Position numbers and translations under genes: made by a program | Notes under the pieces: generated by a model | Told to the model about the DNA's origin: nothing | Databases searched by the model: none | Seen by the model: the letters and a program-made list of their open reading frames with translations, nothing else | Part shown: positions 1 through 8,765 of the stretch, piece by piece | Layout: the number at the start of each line of letters is the position of its first letter | How positions within the stretch are numbered: the stretch's first letter is position 1 | From: Bacteroidales bacterium | GTDB lineage: Bacteria > Bacteroidota > Bacteroidia > Bacteroidales > P3 | DNA length: 34,701 bases | Assembly: GCA_031271725.1 (NCBI GenBank) | Contig: JAISVE010000071.1 | Location: 1 to 34,701 of the forward strand | Direction of reading: 5' to 3'

Positions 1-357
1 CACGAAGGACCGCAAAGTATTCGCCGGGATGTAAATCCCGTGAAACTTGAAGAAGGAATGTTGATTTCCAACGAGCCGGGGATTTACCGTGAGGGCGAAT
101 ACGGCATTCGGATAGAAAATATTATCCTTGTAACAAAAACAGTAAAAACGGAGTTTGGTGATTTTTTTTCGTTTGAAACGCTAACTCTCTTTCCATTTGA
201 TAAGAAATTGATTAATTTTGCGTTGTTAAATAATGAAGAACTCGAATGGATTGAAAATTATCATAAAAAAGTGTATAATTCTCTTAGTCCGTTTTTGAAT
301 GAAACAGAAATTAATTGGTTAAAACAAAAAATAGAACAGAACTATATAAAGTCATAA
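1..357 (+). CDS. pepP: Xaa-Pro aminopeptidase (aminopeptidase P, M24 family), C-terminal part
   Basis: The frame is open from the first base and ends at TAA 355-357, so only the last 118 codons are present. It begins with HEGPQSIRRD, the metal-site His region of three-domain aminopeptidase P. SNEPGIYREGEYGIRIEN follows, carrying the two metal-ligand glutamates (in EPG and in RIEN). The tail with FETLTLFPFD, LNNEELEWIENYHKKVY and LSPFLNETE matches the C-terminal extension of the eukaryote-like form common in Bacteroidales. The family removes N-terminal residues that precede proline, using two metal ions, in the cytoplasm. The family is clear; the gene symbol is by analogy, and nothing can be said about the N-terminal domains outside the window. 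Confidence 0.9.
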   Translation, partial: HEGPQSIRRDVNPVKLEEGMLISNEPGIYREGEYGIRIENIILVTKTVKTEFGDFFSFETLTLFPFDKKLINFALLNNEELEWIENYHKKVYNSLSPFLNETEINWLKQKIEQNYIKS

Positions 358-395
358 TGAGACGATCATTTGCATCAATGTAAACATATAATAAA

Positions 396-548
396 AATGC
401 GAACTAAAAAAATTAATTCCACACGACATTAAATAAAAAAAGATAAAATATTGACACATTAAACGGGCATAACATTAATGTAAGCCATAAATAATGATAA
501 TGCGAACCAACGGTCAACGACCAAAGGGAGTCAATTCCGTACGACATT
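396..548 (+). repeat. Two imperfect direct repeats in the gap before the thioredoxin-like gene
   Basis: Two blocks share the word AATGCGAAC (396-404 and 499-507), and further on AATTCC, two variable bases and ACGACATTA (415-431 and 533-549). The second copy has about 15 extra bases between the two words. After each copy comes an A-rich run ending in ATAAAATA. The second copy ends about 25 bases before the ATG at 573, so it lies in the leader or promoter region of that gene. I see no clear TAnnTTTG box in this 215-base gap. Confidence 0.5.
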
Positions 549-572
549 AGTGAAAAAATAAAATATGAACAT

Positions 573-2021
573 ATGAAAAAACTATTAATTTTTACGCTGT
601 TAATTGCTTTTGGCATTGGCAGTTTGTTGGCATCCACAAAAAAAGCACCGGAGCAAGCAGAGCATTATGCAATAGAAATAGATGCTCCGCAAATGAAAAA
701 CAATACGGTAAATTTAGTTATGTATTTTTACGGAAAAATGTATGCCGTGGACACTATTCAGTTGAACGACGCCGGTAAAGGAACTTTTGCAAAAGACAAA
801 AAACTAAGCGAGGGGATGTATGCCGTTTATTTTCCTAATATTACTTATTTTGATTTATTAATTTCCGACGACCAAGATTTTAAAGTTGCAATATCCGACA
901 CTGCAAATATGGTTACTAACGTAAATATACTCAACGGAGAACAATCGCAGGCTTTTCAAGATTATGTAAAATATGTTTACAATAATAGAATAGAAATAGG
1001 CAAATTGAAAGAAAATTTTGACAAAATAGAAGACAAAACTTCTGCCGAAGCTTTAGGTATAGAGAAAAAAATAAACGAAATAGATATGGCGGTGTCCACA
1101 TATCAAAAAAATTTAGCCGAGAGCTATAAAGGTAAAGCTCTTGGAGTAATTTTAAAAGCCTTGATACCTGTTGAAGTGCCTGAAATGGAGGAATTACCGG
1201 ATTCTATACGTCAAATTTCACGTTATTATTACAATCGCAACCACTTTTTTGATAATACGGATTTGAGCGACCAACGTTTGCTCTATACAAACATTTTGTC
1301 CGGAAAAATTGATATGTTTATGGATAAAATGCTTGTTCAAAACCCCGATACAATCGCCGATCAAGCCGTGAAACTAATAGAAAAAACACGCGGCGATACG
1401 CTGACGTTTCAAAATATGGTAACCAATATGCTTAATTATGCTTTAAAAAGCAATATGATGGGAATGGATAAAATGACAATGGTTATTTCCGAAAAATATT
1501 ATTTGTCGGGCGAAGCTAAATGGGCAGATTCTACCCTGCTTGCCGATTTAGATAGAGAAGTTAGAGCGGTAAAATACAACCAAATAGGAGCTTCCGCACC
1601 TAATTTATTTGTAGAAACATTCGATGGGAAACGTATAAGTTTATCGGACATTCCGCAAGATTATATTCTTATTGCTTTTTACGAACCGGGGTGCGGACAT
1701 TGCAAAAAAGAAATGCCAAAACTTTACAAAGAAGTTTATCAAAAGTATAAAGGAGATAATTTTTTTGAGGTGTTTGCTTTTTACATTTATGAAGATAAAG
1801 AAGAGTGGAAAAAATTTATAGATGAACATGGTCTTTACGATTGGGTAAATGTTTGGGATCCGAAAAGAGAATCTAATCACTGGTATTTTTATGATGTACG
1901 CACAACGCCGGGAATGTATCTGCTAAACAAAGAAAGAAAAATAATTGCTAAAAAAATTAACCTCGAAACATTGGATATGATTTTGGAAAGCGAGAAAACC
2001 TCTAAATCCCCTAAAGGGTAA
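573..2021 (+). CDS. Periplasmic TlpA-like thioredoxin-fold protein with DUF4369/DUF5106-type front
   Basis: The 482-residue protein starts with a signal peptide (about residues 1-20, Lys-Lys then a hydrophobic run ending LLAS). The first third resembles the beta-rich DUF4369-type domain, the middle is helical and resembles DUF5106, and about 345-470 is a thioredoxin fold. The redox motif is CGHC (C374, C377) in EPGCGHCKKEMPKL, and the cis-proline is P446 in TTPGMYLL. Bacteroidetes carry many such exported thiol-disulfide oxidoreductases; the substrate cannot be read from the sequence. The last codons (SKSPKG) are encoded by TCTAAATCCCCTAAAGGG, a word typical of Bacteroidetes intergenic repeats, so the C-terminus may have been re-cut by a repeat. 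The family is certain; the specific role is unknown. Confidence 0.88.
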   Translation: MKKLLIFTLLIAFGIGSLLASTKKAPEQAEHYAIEIDAPQMKNNTVNLVMYFYGKMYAVDTIQLNDAGKGTFAKDKKLSEGMYAVYFPNITYFDLLISDDQDFKVAISDTANMVTNVNILNGEQSQAFQDYVKYVYNNRIEIGKLKENFDKIEDKTSAEALGIEKKINEIDMAVSTYQKNLAESYKGKALGVILKALIPVEVPEMEELPDSIRQISRYYYNRNHFFDNTDLSDQRLLYTNILSGKIDMFMDKMLVQNPDTIADQAVKLIEKTRGDTLTFQNMVTNMLNYALKSNMMGMDKMTMVISEKYYLSGEAKWADSTLLADLDREVRAVKYNQIGASAPNLFVETFDGKRISLSDIPQDYILIAFYEPGCGHCKKEMPKLYKEVYQKYKGDNFFEVFAFYIYEDKEEWKKFIDEHGLYDWVNVWDPKRESNHWYFYDVRTTPGMYLLNKERKIIAKKINLETLDMILESEKTSKSPKG

Positions 2022-2067
2022 TTAAAGACAGATAAAAAATAAAAACAAAAAATCATACAAATAATGG

Positions 2068-2236
2068 GTTAAAATATTGCGATGCTACGCATCTTCGATG
2101 TGTTTTTTGTCAAAATTCTACAAATATTTACGGTGTTCTGCACCTTTTGAAGTAAAACAAGGCTCAGATTGCAGAAAATATTTGTAGAATTTTAATTTGT
2201 AAATCGTTTTTAGGTGCGTAGCACCGCAATATTTTA
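2068..2236. repeat. Nested inverted-repeat element, REP/MITE-like, 169 bases
   Basis: This fills much of the 325-base gap 2022-2346. The outer arms 2068-2090 and 2214-2236 are inverted copies matching at 22 of 23 positions. The inner arms 2111-2128 (AAAATTCTACAAATATTT) and 2175-2192 are perfect inverted copies. Within it lie small palindromes of one type: GATGC-TAC-GCATC (2080-2092), GGTGC-GTA-GCACC (2212-2224) and a decayed GGTG-TTCTG-CACC (2131-2143). No open frame inside encodes a recognisable protein. A word CTAAATCCC at 2002-2010 recurs inverted at 2318-2326 outside the element. It would form a large hairpin if transcribed; whether it is mobile cannot be told from one copy. Confidence 0.7.
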
Positions 2237-2346
2237 AGCTGTCATTAACATAAATTGTAAATAATTAATTGCTTCCATAAGTCCAAAACACTTTTTTCCT
2301 TGCGGGGAAAGGGGGCTGGGATTTAGGGTGTGTGTAACTTAACACT

Positions 2347-2868
2347 ATGGCACTAATAAAATCAGTACGCGGTTTCACTCCGCAAATAGGAAAAGATTGT
2401 TATCTTGCAGAAAATGCTACTATTGTGGGTGATGTAGTAATAGGCAACGGTTGCAGCATTTGGTTTAATGCTGTTTTGCGGGGTGATGTAAATTCTATCC
2501 GCATAGGCAACAATGTAAATATACAAGACGGTGCGGTTTTGCACACATTATATCAAAAATCAACGGTAGAAATAGGTGATTATGTTTCCATCGGACATAA
2601 TGTGATTGTTCACGGAGCAAAAATAAACGATTATGCACTTATAGGAATGGGGGCTACCCTGCTTGATTATGTAGAAGTCGGCGAAGGAGCTATTGTAGCC
2701 GCCGGCTCAGTGGTATTAAGCAATACAATTATCCCGCCAAATACCATTTGGGCAGGTGTTCCAGCAAAATATGTAAAAGATGTTGACCCTGCACAATCAA
2801 AAGAAATAAATCAAAGGATAGCACATAACTATGCTATGTATGCAAGTTGGTTTAAAGAAGATAATTAG
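2347..2868 (+). CDS. Gamma-carbonic-anhydrase-like hexapeptide-repeat protein
   Basis: The 173-residue protein is of the usual length for this left-handed beta-helix family (YrdA/PaaY type). Hexapeptide repeats run through about residues 20-140. The three expected zinc ligands are present: H66 (VLHTLY), H84 and H89 (IGHNVIVHG). The C-terminal segment WAGVPAKYVKDVD and an amphipathic tail are also typical. Members form trimers with metal at subunit interfaces; some are carbonic anhydrases, many have no known reaction. The gene stands alone with 325 bases of repeat-bearing DNA before it and 385 bases after it. The ATG at 2347 gives the standard N-terminus. The fold and metal site are certain; carbonic anhydrase activity is not proven. 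Confidence 0.92.
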   Translation: MALIKSVRGFTPQIGKDCYLAENATIVGDVVIGNGCSIWFNAVLRGDVNSIRIGNNVNIQDGAVLHTLYQKSTVEIGDYVSIGHNVIVHGAKINDYALIGMGATLLDYVEVGEGAIVAAGSVVLSNTIIPPNTIWAGVPAKYVKDVDPAQSKEINQRIAHNYAMYASWFKEDN

Positions 2869-3038
2869 AGTAGATTTATTTTTCTTAGAAATTATTGGTA
2901 CAAAAAATTGTTTGATAAAATTTCTCTCTAAATCTCTTCTAATTGCTTTATTTTTACACACAATTCTCTAAAAATATGTTTTTCAACACATTTTCCTCTA
3001 TTTCTATTTTTATACTATTTTTTTATGGATTTTTTTTG

Positions 3039-3046
3039 TATATTTG
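3039..3046 (+). promoter_or_regulatory. Possible -7 box before the 1801-residue adhesin gene
   Basis: TATATTTG fits the Bacteroidetes -7 consensus TAnnTTTG. No TTTG lies at the usual 19-21 base distance upstream, so the support is partial. Use of this box would put the conserved ATGCAA element (3096-3124) inside a leader of about 200 bases. The rest of the gap 2869-3253 is AT-rich and shows no other gene. Confidence 0.35.
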
Positions 3047-3095
3047 TAAGTTGAAAATTAATTTATCTGAATTTAAATGAATATTTTTATTTTCA

Positions 3096-3124
3096 ATGCA
3101 ACGTTTTCATCATTTTTTGCATTT
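3096..3124 (+). promoter_or_regulatory. Conserved 29-base upstream element, copy A
   Basis: It reads ATGCAACGTTTT, then C, then ATCATTTTTTGCATTT. It matches 25029-25057 at 28 of 29 positions. It contains a dyad ATGCAA, 15 bases, TTGCAT. It starts 158 bases before the start of the 1801-residue surface protein. Identity at this level between otherwise unrelated AT-rich leaders suggests a regulator site or an ECF-sigma promoter (-35 like TGCAAC, -10 near TTGCATTTTA); the function is inferred. Confidence 0.6.
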
Positions 3125-3253
3125 TACATATAGGAATTAAGTAACTCGAAACGTTAATAGAAGATTTTTAAAACACAAAAAATCATTCTACTAATAAAAA
3201 ATCGAATAAATTCCAGTTAGGATGAAAACAAAAATTAATTAACTTATATTATT

Positions 3254-6200
3254 ATGAAAAACAATAAAATTTTACAACTGATTATATTGTCTGTTTTCAG
3301 TTGTTTTACATTGAATGTCAAAGCCCAAGCAGTTATACCTTGTGAACAAAGGTTAATAAGTGATATGGATTTCTCCTATTTAAATGGTACTCCCCCTGCC
3401 CGTTGGAACCAGAGTCAAGCTAATATGGGTAGTTTTGTTGTGGACGAAAATACATATGATTATGTTCCTACGGGTAATTTTTCTCCTCAAAATACGGATT
3501 ATCAAAATAATAACAACAATCCAAATAAAACACGCCAGTATGCTATTGTGCAAAATCCAAAAGATTTGAGTCCACAATATGCAGATATTCCGCCAACAGA
3601 TGGTAGAAGACAAAGTCCAAATATGCTTGTAATTAATCCTATGCAAGATAATGACGACAGATATGGAGGATTTACGATTGGAGGTTTGAAATCCGGTAAT
3701 ACTTATAAGGTAGAAATAAAAATGTGGAATGTGCTTTCTATGGCATATCCAAATACAGCTACTAATAATTGTCATAGCTGGTGTAACCCTAACGACCAAA
3801 TCAATATTTTATGGGAAGGTAACGGTAACAATGCGCATGACGGACAAGGAGCTATGACTTGGACAGGAACTAATGGAACCAATCAAGGTTGGAGTGGCTG
3901 GAATCAACAAACGCCAAATGTCTTTAAACCGACAACAACAGGAGCATACGCCCTTTTTACAGGGACAATGACCCTTGGAAATGCAACAACAGGTTTTGAA
4001 TTTGAATTTTTCAAAAAAAGCAACAGTAATTTTCCTATTGTTCTTGGTATAGAATACATTAAAATATACGGTTGTCAAGAAGAGGCTCTTATTACTAATA
4101 CAGGTGCTGTTGACGGCAGTAAAATTTGTGAGACATCGGCACTTATACTTACAGCACAAGGACTTGGAGATGCGGGCTCTACTTATACTTGGACAGAAAG
4201 TATTAATGGAGGAACTCCAACCATATTACCTGGTACAGGAAAACAAATAACAGTTACAACACCTGCCGGAAAAGGTACTAAAGTAGTATATTCTGTTATT
4301 GGAAATTATGGTTCTAAGAAAACTATTTCTTTAGAAACCCAACTTTGTTGTTACGATACGGGAGATATTATCGAAGTATTGAGATACGATTTTCCGATAA
4401 ATACTCCAGCGGGTTGCAGCAATCCTAGAGGAGAGTTAGATGGTAGCGATGGAGTAAGAATTGATCCTCAATATGTATTTACTTGCAATGGAAATATTCC
4501 GGATGATAATGGAATATTGAACAATGGTGCCGGTTATGCTGTTATCAAATCCACTGCCAATGGTACAGGTACAGATACCCACTGGCCAGGTTGGAATAAT
4601 ACGGACGGTACTTATAATAAAACATTATCAGAACATACTGCAAGTTATACCGGCAAAACAGGAACCGGAATGTTAGCTATAAATGCTTCAGGTGTCCCCG
4701 GTACTTTCTTTGAATATGATTTGCCTCCAAGTGCTGTTTGTGATGATGGCTCTTCTTATCAGTTTTCTGCTTGGTATGCATCTGCAGATCCGCAAGGTTC
4801 AGACTTTTGTAATATTACCTTTCAGTTAGTTGATAAAATTACCAATGCAGTTGTAGAATCAACTTCTTCCGGCAATTATGGTTTCAATGGACCTGGAGGA
4901 GATTGGAACGATGTAAGAACAGGCAAAAAAGACCGTTGGCAACAAACCACCTTGGTATTTACCACAGAACCGGGTAAGACTTATATGCTTCGATTAGTAA
5001 ACAATGGTAAAGGAGTTAACGGTAACGACGTATTGATAGACGATATTTTGATAACTCGTTGTTTGCCCAAAATCGACTTTTTCCCCGATGGCTTTGAGCC
5101 AAGTGCAAGCGAAGCAACGGTTTGTTCTACCGACCCGATTGAATTTAAAATGGAAGTACCGGTAAATGCAGCTACTCCTAATGGAAGTTTTGCTGATTTA
5201 TTCCCTACAAATCCTACATTATACTTTCAATTGCAATCTTGCGATGATTACAATGATGCTGTCGGCACAGGAACTTGGCAGTTGGAAGATACATATCAAA
5301 CCGCTACTGCACCGTACACTACTGTTCCTACTTTCCTTATTACACCCGAAAGTACAACAAAAACATATCGTGTAAAAATTACAGACAATGCTGGTACTGT
5401 GGTAACACTTGCTCCTCCTTCTACCACTTGCGGCGTATTGGAATTTTACACCCGTGTATTCCATGTTTCCTTAGACGCTCTTAACATTGCTGTAGCCGAA
5501 GACGAAATTGAAGAATGTGCCGGAGCAGAAGTGAATTTAGTAGGTATAACCAACGAAGATCCTAACGAAGCTGTTTGGGGTTGGGCAAAAGGTAGTCCTG
5601 ATAATATTATAACTGCCGGAGGATTAAGCAACAATGCTGGTGCTAAAAAATATACCATAGACCCTGCTTTGGGTACAGATGCAGGTAAATATTTCTTTAT
5701 TGTTCAGAGAGGAAGTTGCACTGATTCTGTAAAAGTGGAATTGAAAGTAACAAGTACACTCGAAATTACAGATACGGTGCCTGATGCTCGTTGCGGAACC
5801 GGCACATTAGAACTCGAAGCAACCGGAAATGAAGCCACAGGTACAATACGTTGGTATGCAAGCGAATCGGCAACATCTCCGATAGAAGTAGAAGGAGTTC
5901 CGCAAACAGGTTCACCTTGGACTACACCCGAAATTTCGGAAACAACAACATACTATGTAGCCCTTTATAAAGATGGTTGCGAATCTGAAAGAAAAGCGGT
6001 AGCAGCTACAATACATAATGCTCCTGTAATTAAAATAAATGGTGTGGCTTCTGCATTTACGGCAGAAATATGTAACGGGCAAGACACAACGCTTGTGGCA
6101 ACAGCAGACTCTACTATCACAGCAGCAAATTGGGTATGGAAACCAAATCCAAGCTCATTAAACACTTATACAGGAGCAACAGTTGTGGCAAGCCCAACAT

Positions 6201-8659
6201 CAACTGAAACTTATACTGTGATTGCAACAACAAGCACAGGTTGTAAAGACTCTATTACGGCAAAAATTACCGTAAACCCTCTACCAAGTGCACCAACAGC
6301 AAAAGATACAATTCATTGCTATGACGAAAACGCACACGTAGGACGTGCTATAGCAGGAACAAATGAAACTATAAAATGGTACACGGATGATTTGCCTTCA
6401 ACAACAGCAGGTTCCGCACCAAGCCAAACAGCCGTAGGTTCTACAAGTGCATGGGCAGCAGCAATTAGTGATAAAGGTTGCGAAAGTGCTACACGTACCG
6501 AAGTAACGGCTGAAGTTAAAGAGATACCAACAATTTCAACTGCAGATGACGCAACAGTAATATTTACAAGCGAAACGCTTGAAGTAACAGGAAAACCATC
6601 GGCTGCTGTACCAAATAACGGAACTTGGGCTTGGGAAAAAGCCACTCCGGCAGATCCAGCCGTTGCAACTATAATAAATGATGTTTATGGAGCTACGGAA
6701 AGCACAGCCGATATTCGTGGAGACCACAGTGGTAAAATTAAAGTTACTTATACTTTCGATGGTTGTACATCGCTTCCGACAGAATTAGAAATAAAAGGAG
6801 TAGCAGTTGGAAAAGACTCTACAATTTATTTCTGTCCCGATGAAACAACACATGTAATGAGAGGTTATGGACAAAAAATGAAAAAAGGAACTTGGTATCT
6901 AAAAGGTACTACTCCTCGTCCGTCAGATACAGACCCATCGTTAATAACAATCACAGCTGATGCCGACCAGCCAAAAACATTAACACCAGCCGAATTGGTT
7001 GACGGCAATGTTTGGGTATTCATTGCATATAATGGAGAAGAATATGATGAAATGGAAGTTACCTTAAGCAAAAAAGATGACTATTCATTCACAATAAACC
7101 CTGCAGATAAAGACATAGCAGTTTGCGTAGGCGAAGCAGCAACAATTACGCTTACAAACGCTTCGGCTGCAAATCCGGTTTATACTTGGGAGTTAGACGG
7201 CACGCCGCAAGCCGGTACTGGAAATACATTTAACGTACCTACATCAACACCGGGCAATGGCGTGATTACAGTTTTGGGAGTAGATGATAAAACTTGTATT
7301 TCAGGAAACTCAACTATTAATTATTTGGTAACAAGTTTGACTGCAAGTACAATAGGCACTTGGGAAACTTCCATTTGTAAAAATGCACCGGCACCGGTTA
7401 CATTCGAGATAAATACAACCGGTACAGATGCACAAACAGGTAGTTTGGAAATTGTTTGGGAACAATCTACGGATGGTACTAATTGGTCTCCGGTTCCGGG
7501 TGGTTCTAATGTTAGTCAAATATCTGTCAGTCCGGCTACAACAACTCAATATAGAGTAAAGTTACGTAATTTGAATGCAATAGGAACAAAAGAAATGTGT
7601 ACAAAAATACTTCCAAGTACTCCGCACAAATTAGAAGTATTGACAGTAGAAGTAGGATCCAACAAAGAATACAAAATTTGTGTAGGCGAAAGCACTATAC
7701 TAGAAGGAAATACTTCAAACGGAACTTCTTGGTGGTGGGAAGATGCTTTTGGAAACGTAGTAGTACCATCATCCAACAATCCGGCAAACAAAAATTATGA
7801 AGTAACACCGTCAAGCAACTCGGTTTATTACTTTGTAGCAGAAAAAGACGGCTGTTTCTCAGACAAACAAAAACATACCGTTACTTTGGCAGATTTTGAT
7901 GTACAAATTATTACACCAATGCCATATTATGTTTGTCCGGGCGACCAAGTCTTTTTGGAAGCCGACACAACTGTATTAACACCGGGCAATACATTCAGCT
8001 TCAAGTGGACAAGAGAACGCGATAGCGAATTAATGCCTACTGTAATCGGCTCTTCTTTGCGTTTTCCTTCTTCGGAGCGTCCGAAAGAAAATACAATTTA
8101 TACTATAATTGTAAACAACGGAACTTGCGAAAAAACAGTATCGGCTGAAGTTTCTATGTATCCTACACCTGAGATATTAGATGTGATTGAGATAGAAAAG
8201 AAAACCGTGTTTGTAGATGTTAGTGGAGGCACGCAGCCGTTTAACTACGCAGTAGATGATTCTACAAAAATCATTTCTTTCAATAACAATATATTAAACG
8301 ACATGAAAATCGGCTGGCGTAAAGTTTATGTAACAGACGACAACGGCTGTAAAGACAATTTTAGATTTTATGTAAATGAAGTTCCGCTTGAGTTTCCACC
8401 TTCTTTTTCTCCAAACGGCGATGATAGAAACGACCGTTGGGTAATTAAGAATTTGGATGCTTACGAGAAAGTAGAATTACAAATATTTGATAGACACGGC
8501 AAAGAATTAGCATTTATAACGGATTCTTCTCCCGAAAAAGCTTGGGATGGTATTTACAACGGCAAAGTTATGAAAAGTGACGGATATTGGTATAGATTGT
8601 ATTTACCTGAACTGAAAAAACACTTTGTAGGACATTTTATGCTGATTAATACGAAATAA
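3254..8659 (+). CDS. Giant secreted surface protein with Ig-like modules and T9SS type B sorting domain
   Basis: The protein has 1801 residues. Residues 1-25 are a signal peptide ending VKAQA. About 30-275 and 370-605 look like two jelly-roll, galactose-binding-like domains: the second has YQFSAWYASADPQ, TYMLRLVNNGK and DVLIDDILI, and the first ends GIEYIKIYGC. About 280-365 and 610-1710 are tandem Ig-like modules, each with a Cys pair, YxW cores and TTTYYV-type ends. From about 1714 the end FPPSFSPNGDDRND, WDGIYNGKVMKSDGYWYRLYLPE and HFMLINTK is the gliding-motility-associated type B C-terminal signal (TIGR04131 / CHU_C type), which directs export through the T9SS. Known relatives are adhesins and matrix proteins. 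A PorP/SprF gene follows after 106 bases, the usual pairing for this type. Ligand unknown; binding of glycans is inferred from the jelly-rolls. Confidence 0.92.
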   Translation: MKNNKILQLIILSVFSCFTLNVKAQAVIPCEQRLISDMDFSYLNGTPPARWNQSQANMGSFVVDENTYDYVPTGNFSPQNTDYQNNNNNPNKTRQYAIVQNPKDLSPQYADIPPTDGRRQSPNMLVINPMQDNDDRYGGFTIGGLKSGNTYKVEIKMWNVLSMAYPNTATNNCHSWCNPNDQINILWEGNGNNAHDGQGAMTWTGTNGTNQGWSGWNQQTPNVFKPTTTGAYALFTGTMTLGNATTGFEFEFFKKSNSNFPIVLGIEYIKIYGCQEEALITNTGAVDGSKICETSALILTAQGLGDAGSTYTWTESINGGTPTILPGTGKQITVTTPAGKGTKVVYSVIGNYGSKKTISLETQLCCYDTGDIIEVLRYDFPINTPAGCSNPRGELDGSDGVRIDPQYVFTCNGNIPDDNGILNNGAGYAVIKSTANGTGTDTHWPGWNNTDGTYNKTLSEHTASYTGKTGTGMLAINASGVPGTFFEYDLPPSAVCDDGSSYQFSAWYASADPQGSDFCNITFQLVDKITNAVVESTSSGNYGFNGPGGDWNDVRTGKKDRWQQTTLVFTTEPGKTYMLRLVNNGKGVNGNDVLIDDILITRCLPKIDFFPDGFEPSASEATVCSTDPIEFKMEVPVNAATPNGSFADLFPTNPTLYFQLQSCDDYNDAVGTGTWQLEDTYQTATAPYTTVPTFLITPESTTKTYRVKITDNAGTVVTLAPPSTTCGVLEFYTRVFHVSLDALNIAVAEDEIEECAGAEVNLVGITNEDPNEAVWGWAKGSPDNIITAGGLSNNAGAKKYTIDPALGTDAGKYFFIVQRGSCTDSVKVELKVTSTLEITDTVPDARCGTGTLELEATGNEATGTIRWYASESATSPIEVEGVPQTGSPWTTPEISETTTYYVALYKDGCESERKAVAATIHNAPVIKINGVASAFTAEICNGQDTTLVATADSTITAANWVWKPNPSSLNTYTGATVVASPTSTETYTVIATTSTGCKDSITAKITVNPLPSAPTAKDTIHCYDENAHVGRAIAGTNETIKWYTDDLPSTTAGSAPSQTAVGSTSAWAAAISDKGCESATRTEVTAEVKEIPTISTADDATVIFTSETLEVTGKPSAAVPNNGTWAWEKATPADPAVATIINDVYGATESTADIRGDHSGKIKVTYTFDGCTSLPTELEIKGVAVGKDSTIYFCPDETTHVMRGYGQKMKKGTWYLKGTTPRPSDTDPSLITITADADQPKTLTPAELVDGNVWVFIAYNGEEYDEMEVTLSKKDDYSFTINPADKDIAVCVGEAATITLTNASAANPVYTWELDGTPQAGTGNTFNVPTSTPGNGVITVLGVDDKTCISGNSTINYLVTSLTASTIGTWETSICKNAPAPVTFEINTTGTDAQTGSLEIVWEQSTDGTNWSPVPGGSNVSQISVSPATTTQYRVKLRNLNAIGTKEMCTKILPSTPHKLEVLTVEVGSNKEYKICVGESTILEGNTSNGTSWWWEDAFGNVVVPSSNNPANKNYEVTPSSNSVYYFVAEKDGCFSDKQKHTVTLADFDVQIITPMPYYVCPGDQVFLEADTTVLTPGNTFSFKWTRERDSELMPTVIGSSLRFPSSERPKENTIYTIIVNNGTCEKTVSAEVSMYPTPEILDVIEIEKKTVFVDVSGGTQPFNYAVDDSTKIISFNNNILNDMKIGWRKVYVTDDNGCKDNFRFYVNEVPLEFPPSFSPNGDDRNDRWVIKNLDAYEKVELQIFDRHGKELAFITDSSPEKAWDGIYNGKVMKSDGYWYRLYLPELKKHFVGHFMLINTK

Positions 8660-8661
8660 AT

Positions 8662-8728
8662 TTTGTTGTTGACTGCAGATTTACTTATTTAAGTTAACCG
8701 TATAAGCAAATCATCAGTCAACAACAAA
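8662..8728. repeat. Long hairpin between adhesin and PorP/SprF genes
   Basis: Arms TTTGTTGTTGACTG (8662-8675) and CAGTCAACAACAAA (8715-8728) pair perfectly over 14 bases. Inner arms GATTTACTTAT (8678-8688) and ATAAGCAAATC (8702-8712) pair at 10 of 11. The loop is 8689-8701. It begins three bases after the adhesin stop codon (TAA 8657-8659) and ends 37 bases before the PorP start. No T-run follows, so it is not a standard terminator. A role in mRNA processing or differential expression of the two genes is plausible. Confidence 0.75.
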
Positions 8729-8765
8729 TAACCAAATATAGAAAAATCAAAAAATCAAAAATACT

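Noticed and set aside
413..637. Short - strand frame of 74 codons in the gap before the thioredoxin-like gene
   Set aside because: It overlaps the start of a convincing gene, has no family features and covers the direct repeats; treated as chance.
3380..8000. Many open frames of 60-140 codons on both strands inside the 1801-residue gene
   Set aside because: They are low-complexity shadows of a long Thr/Asn-rich coding frame and show no conserved motifs.
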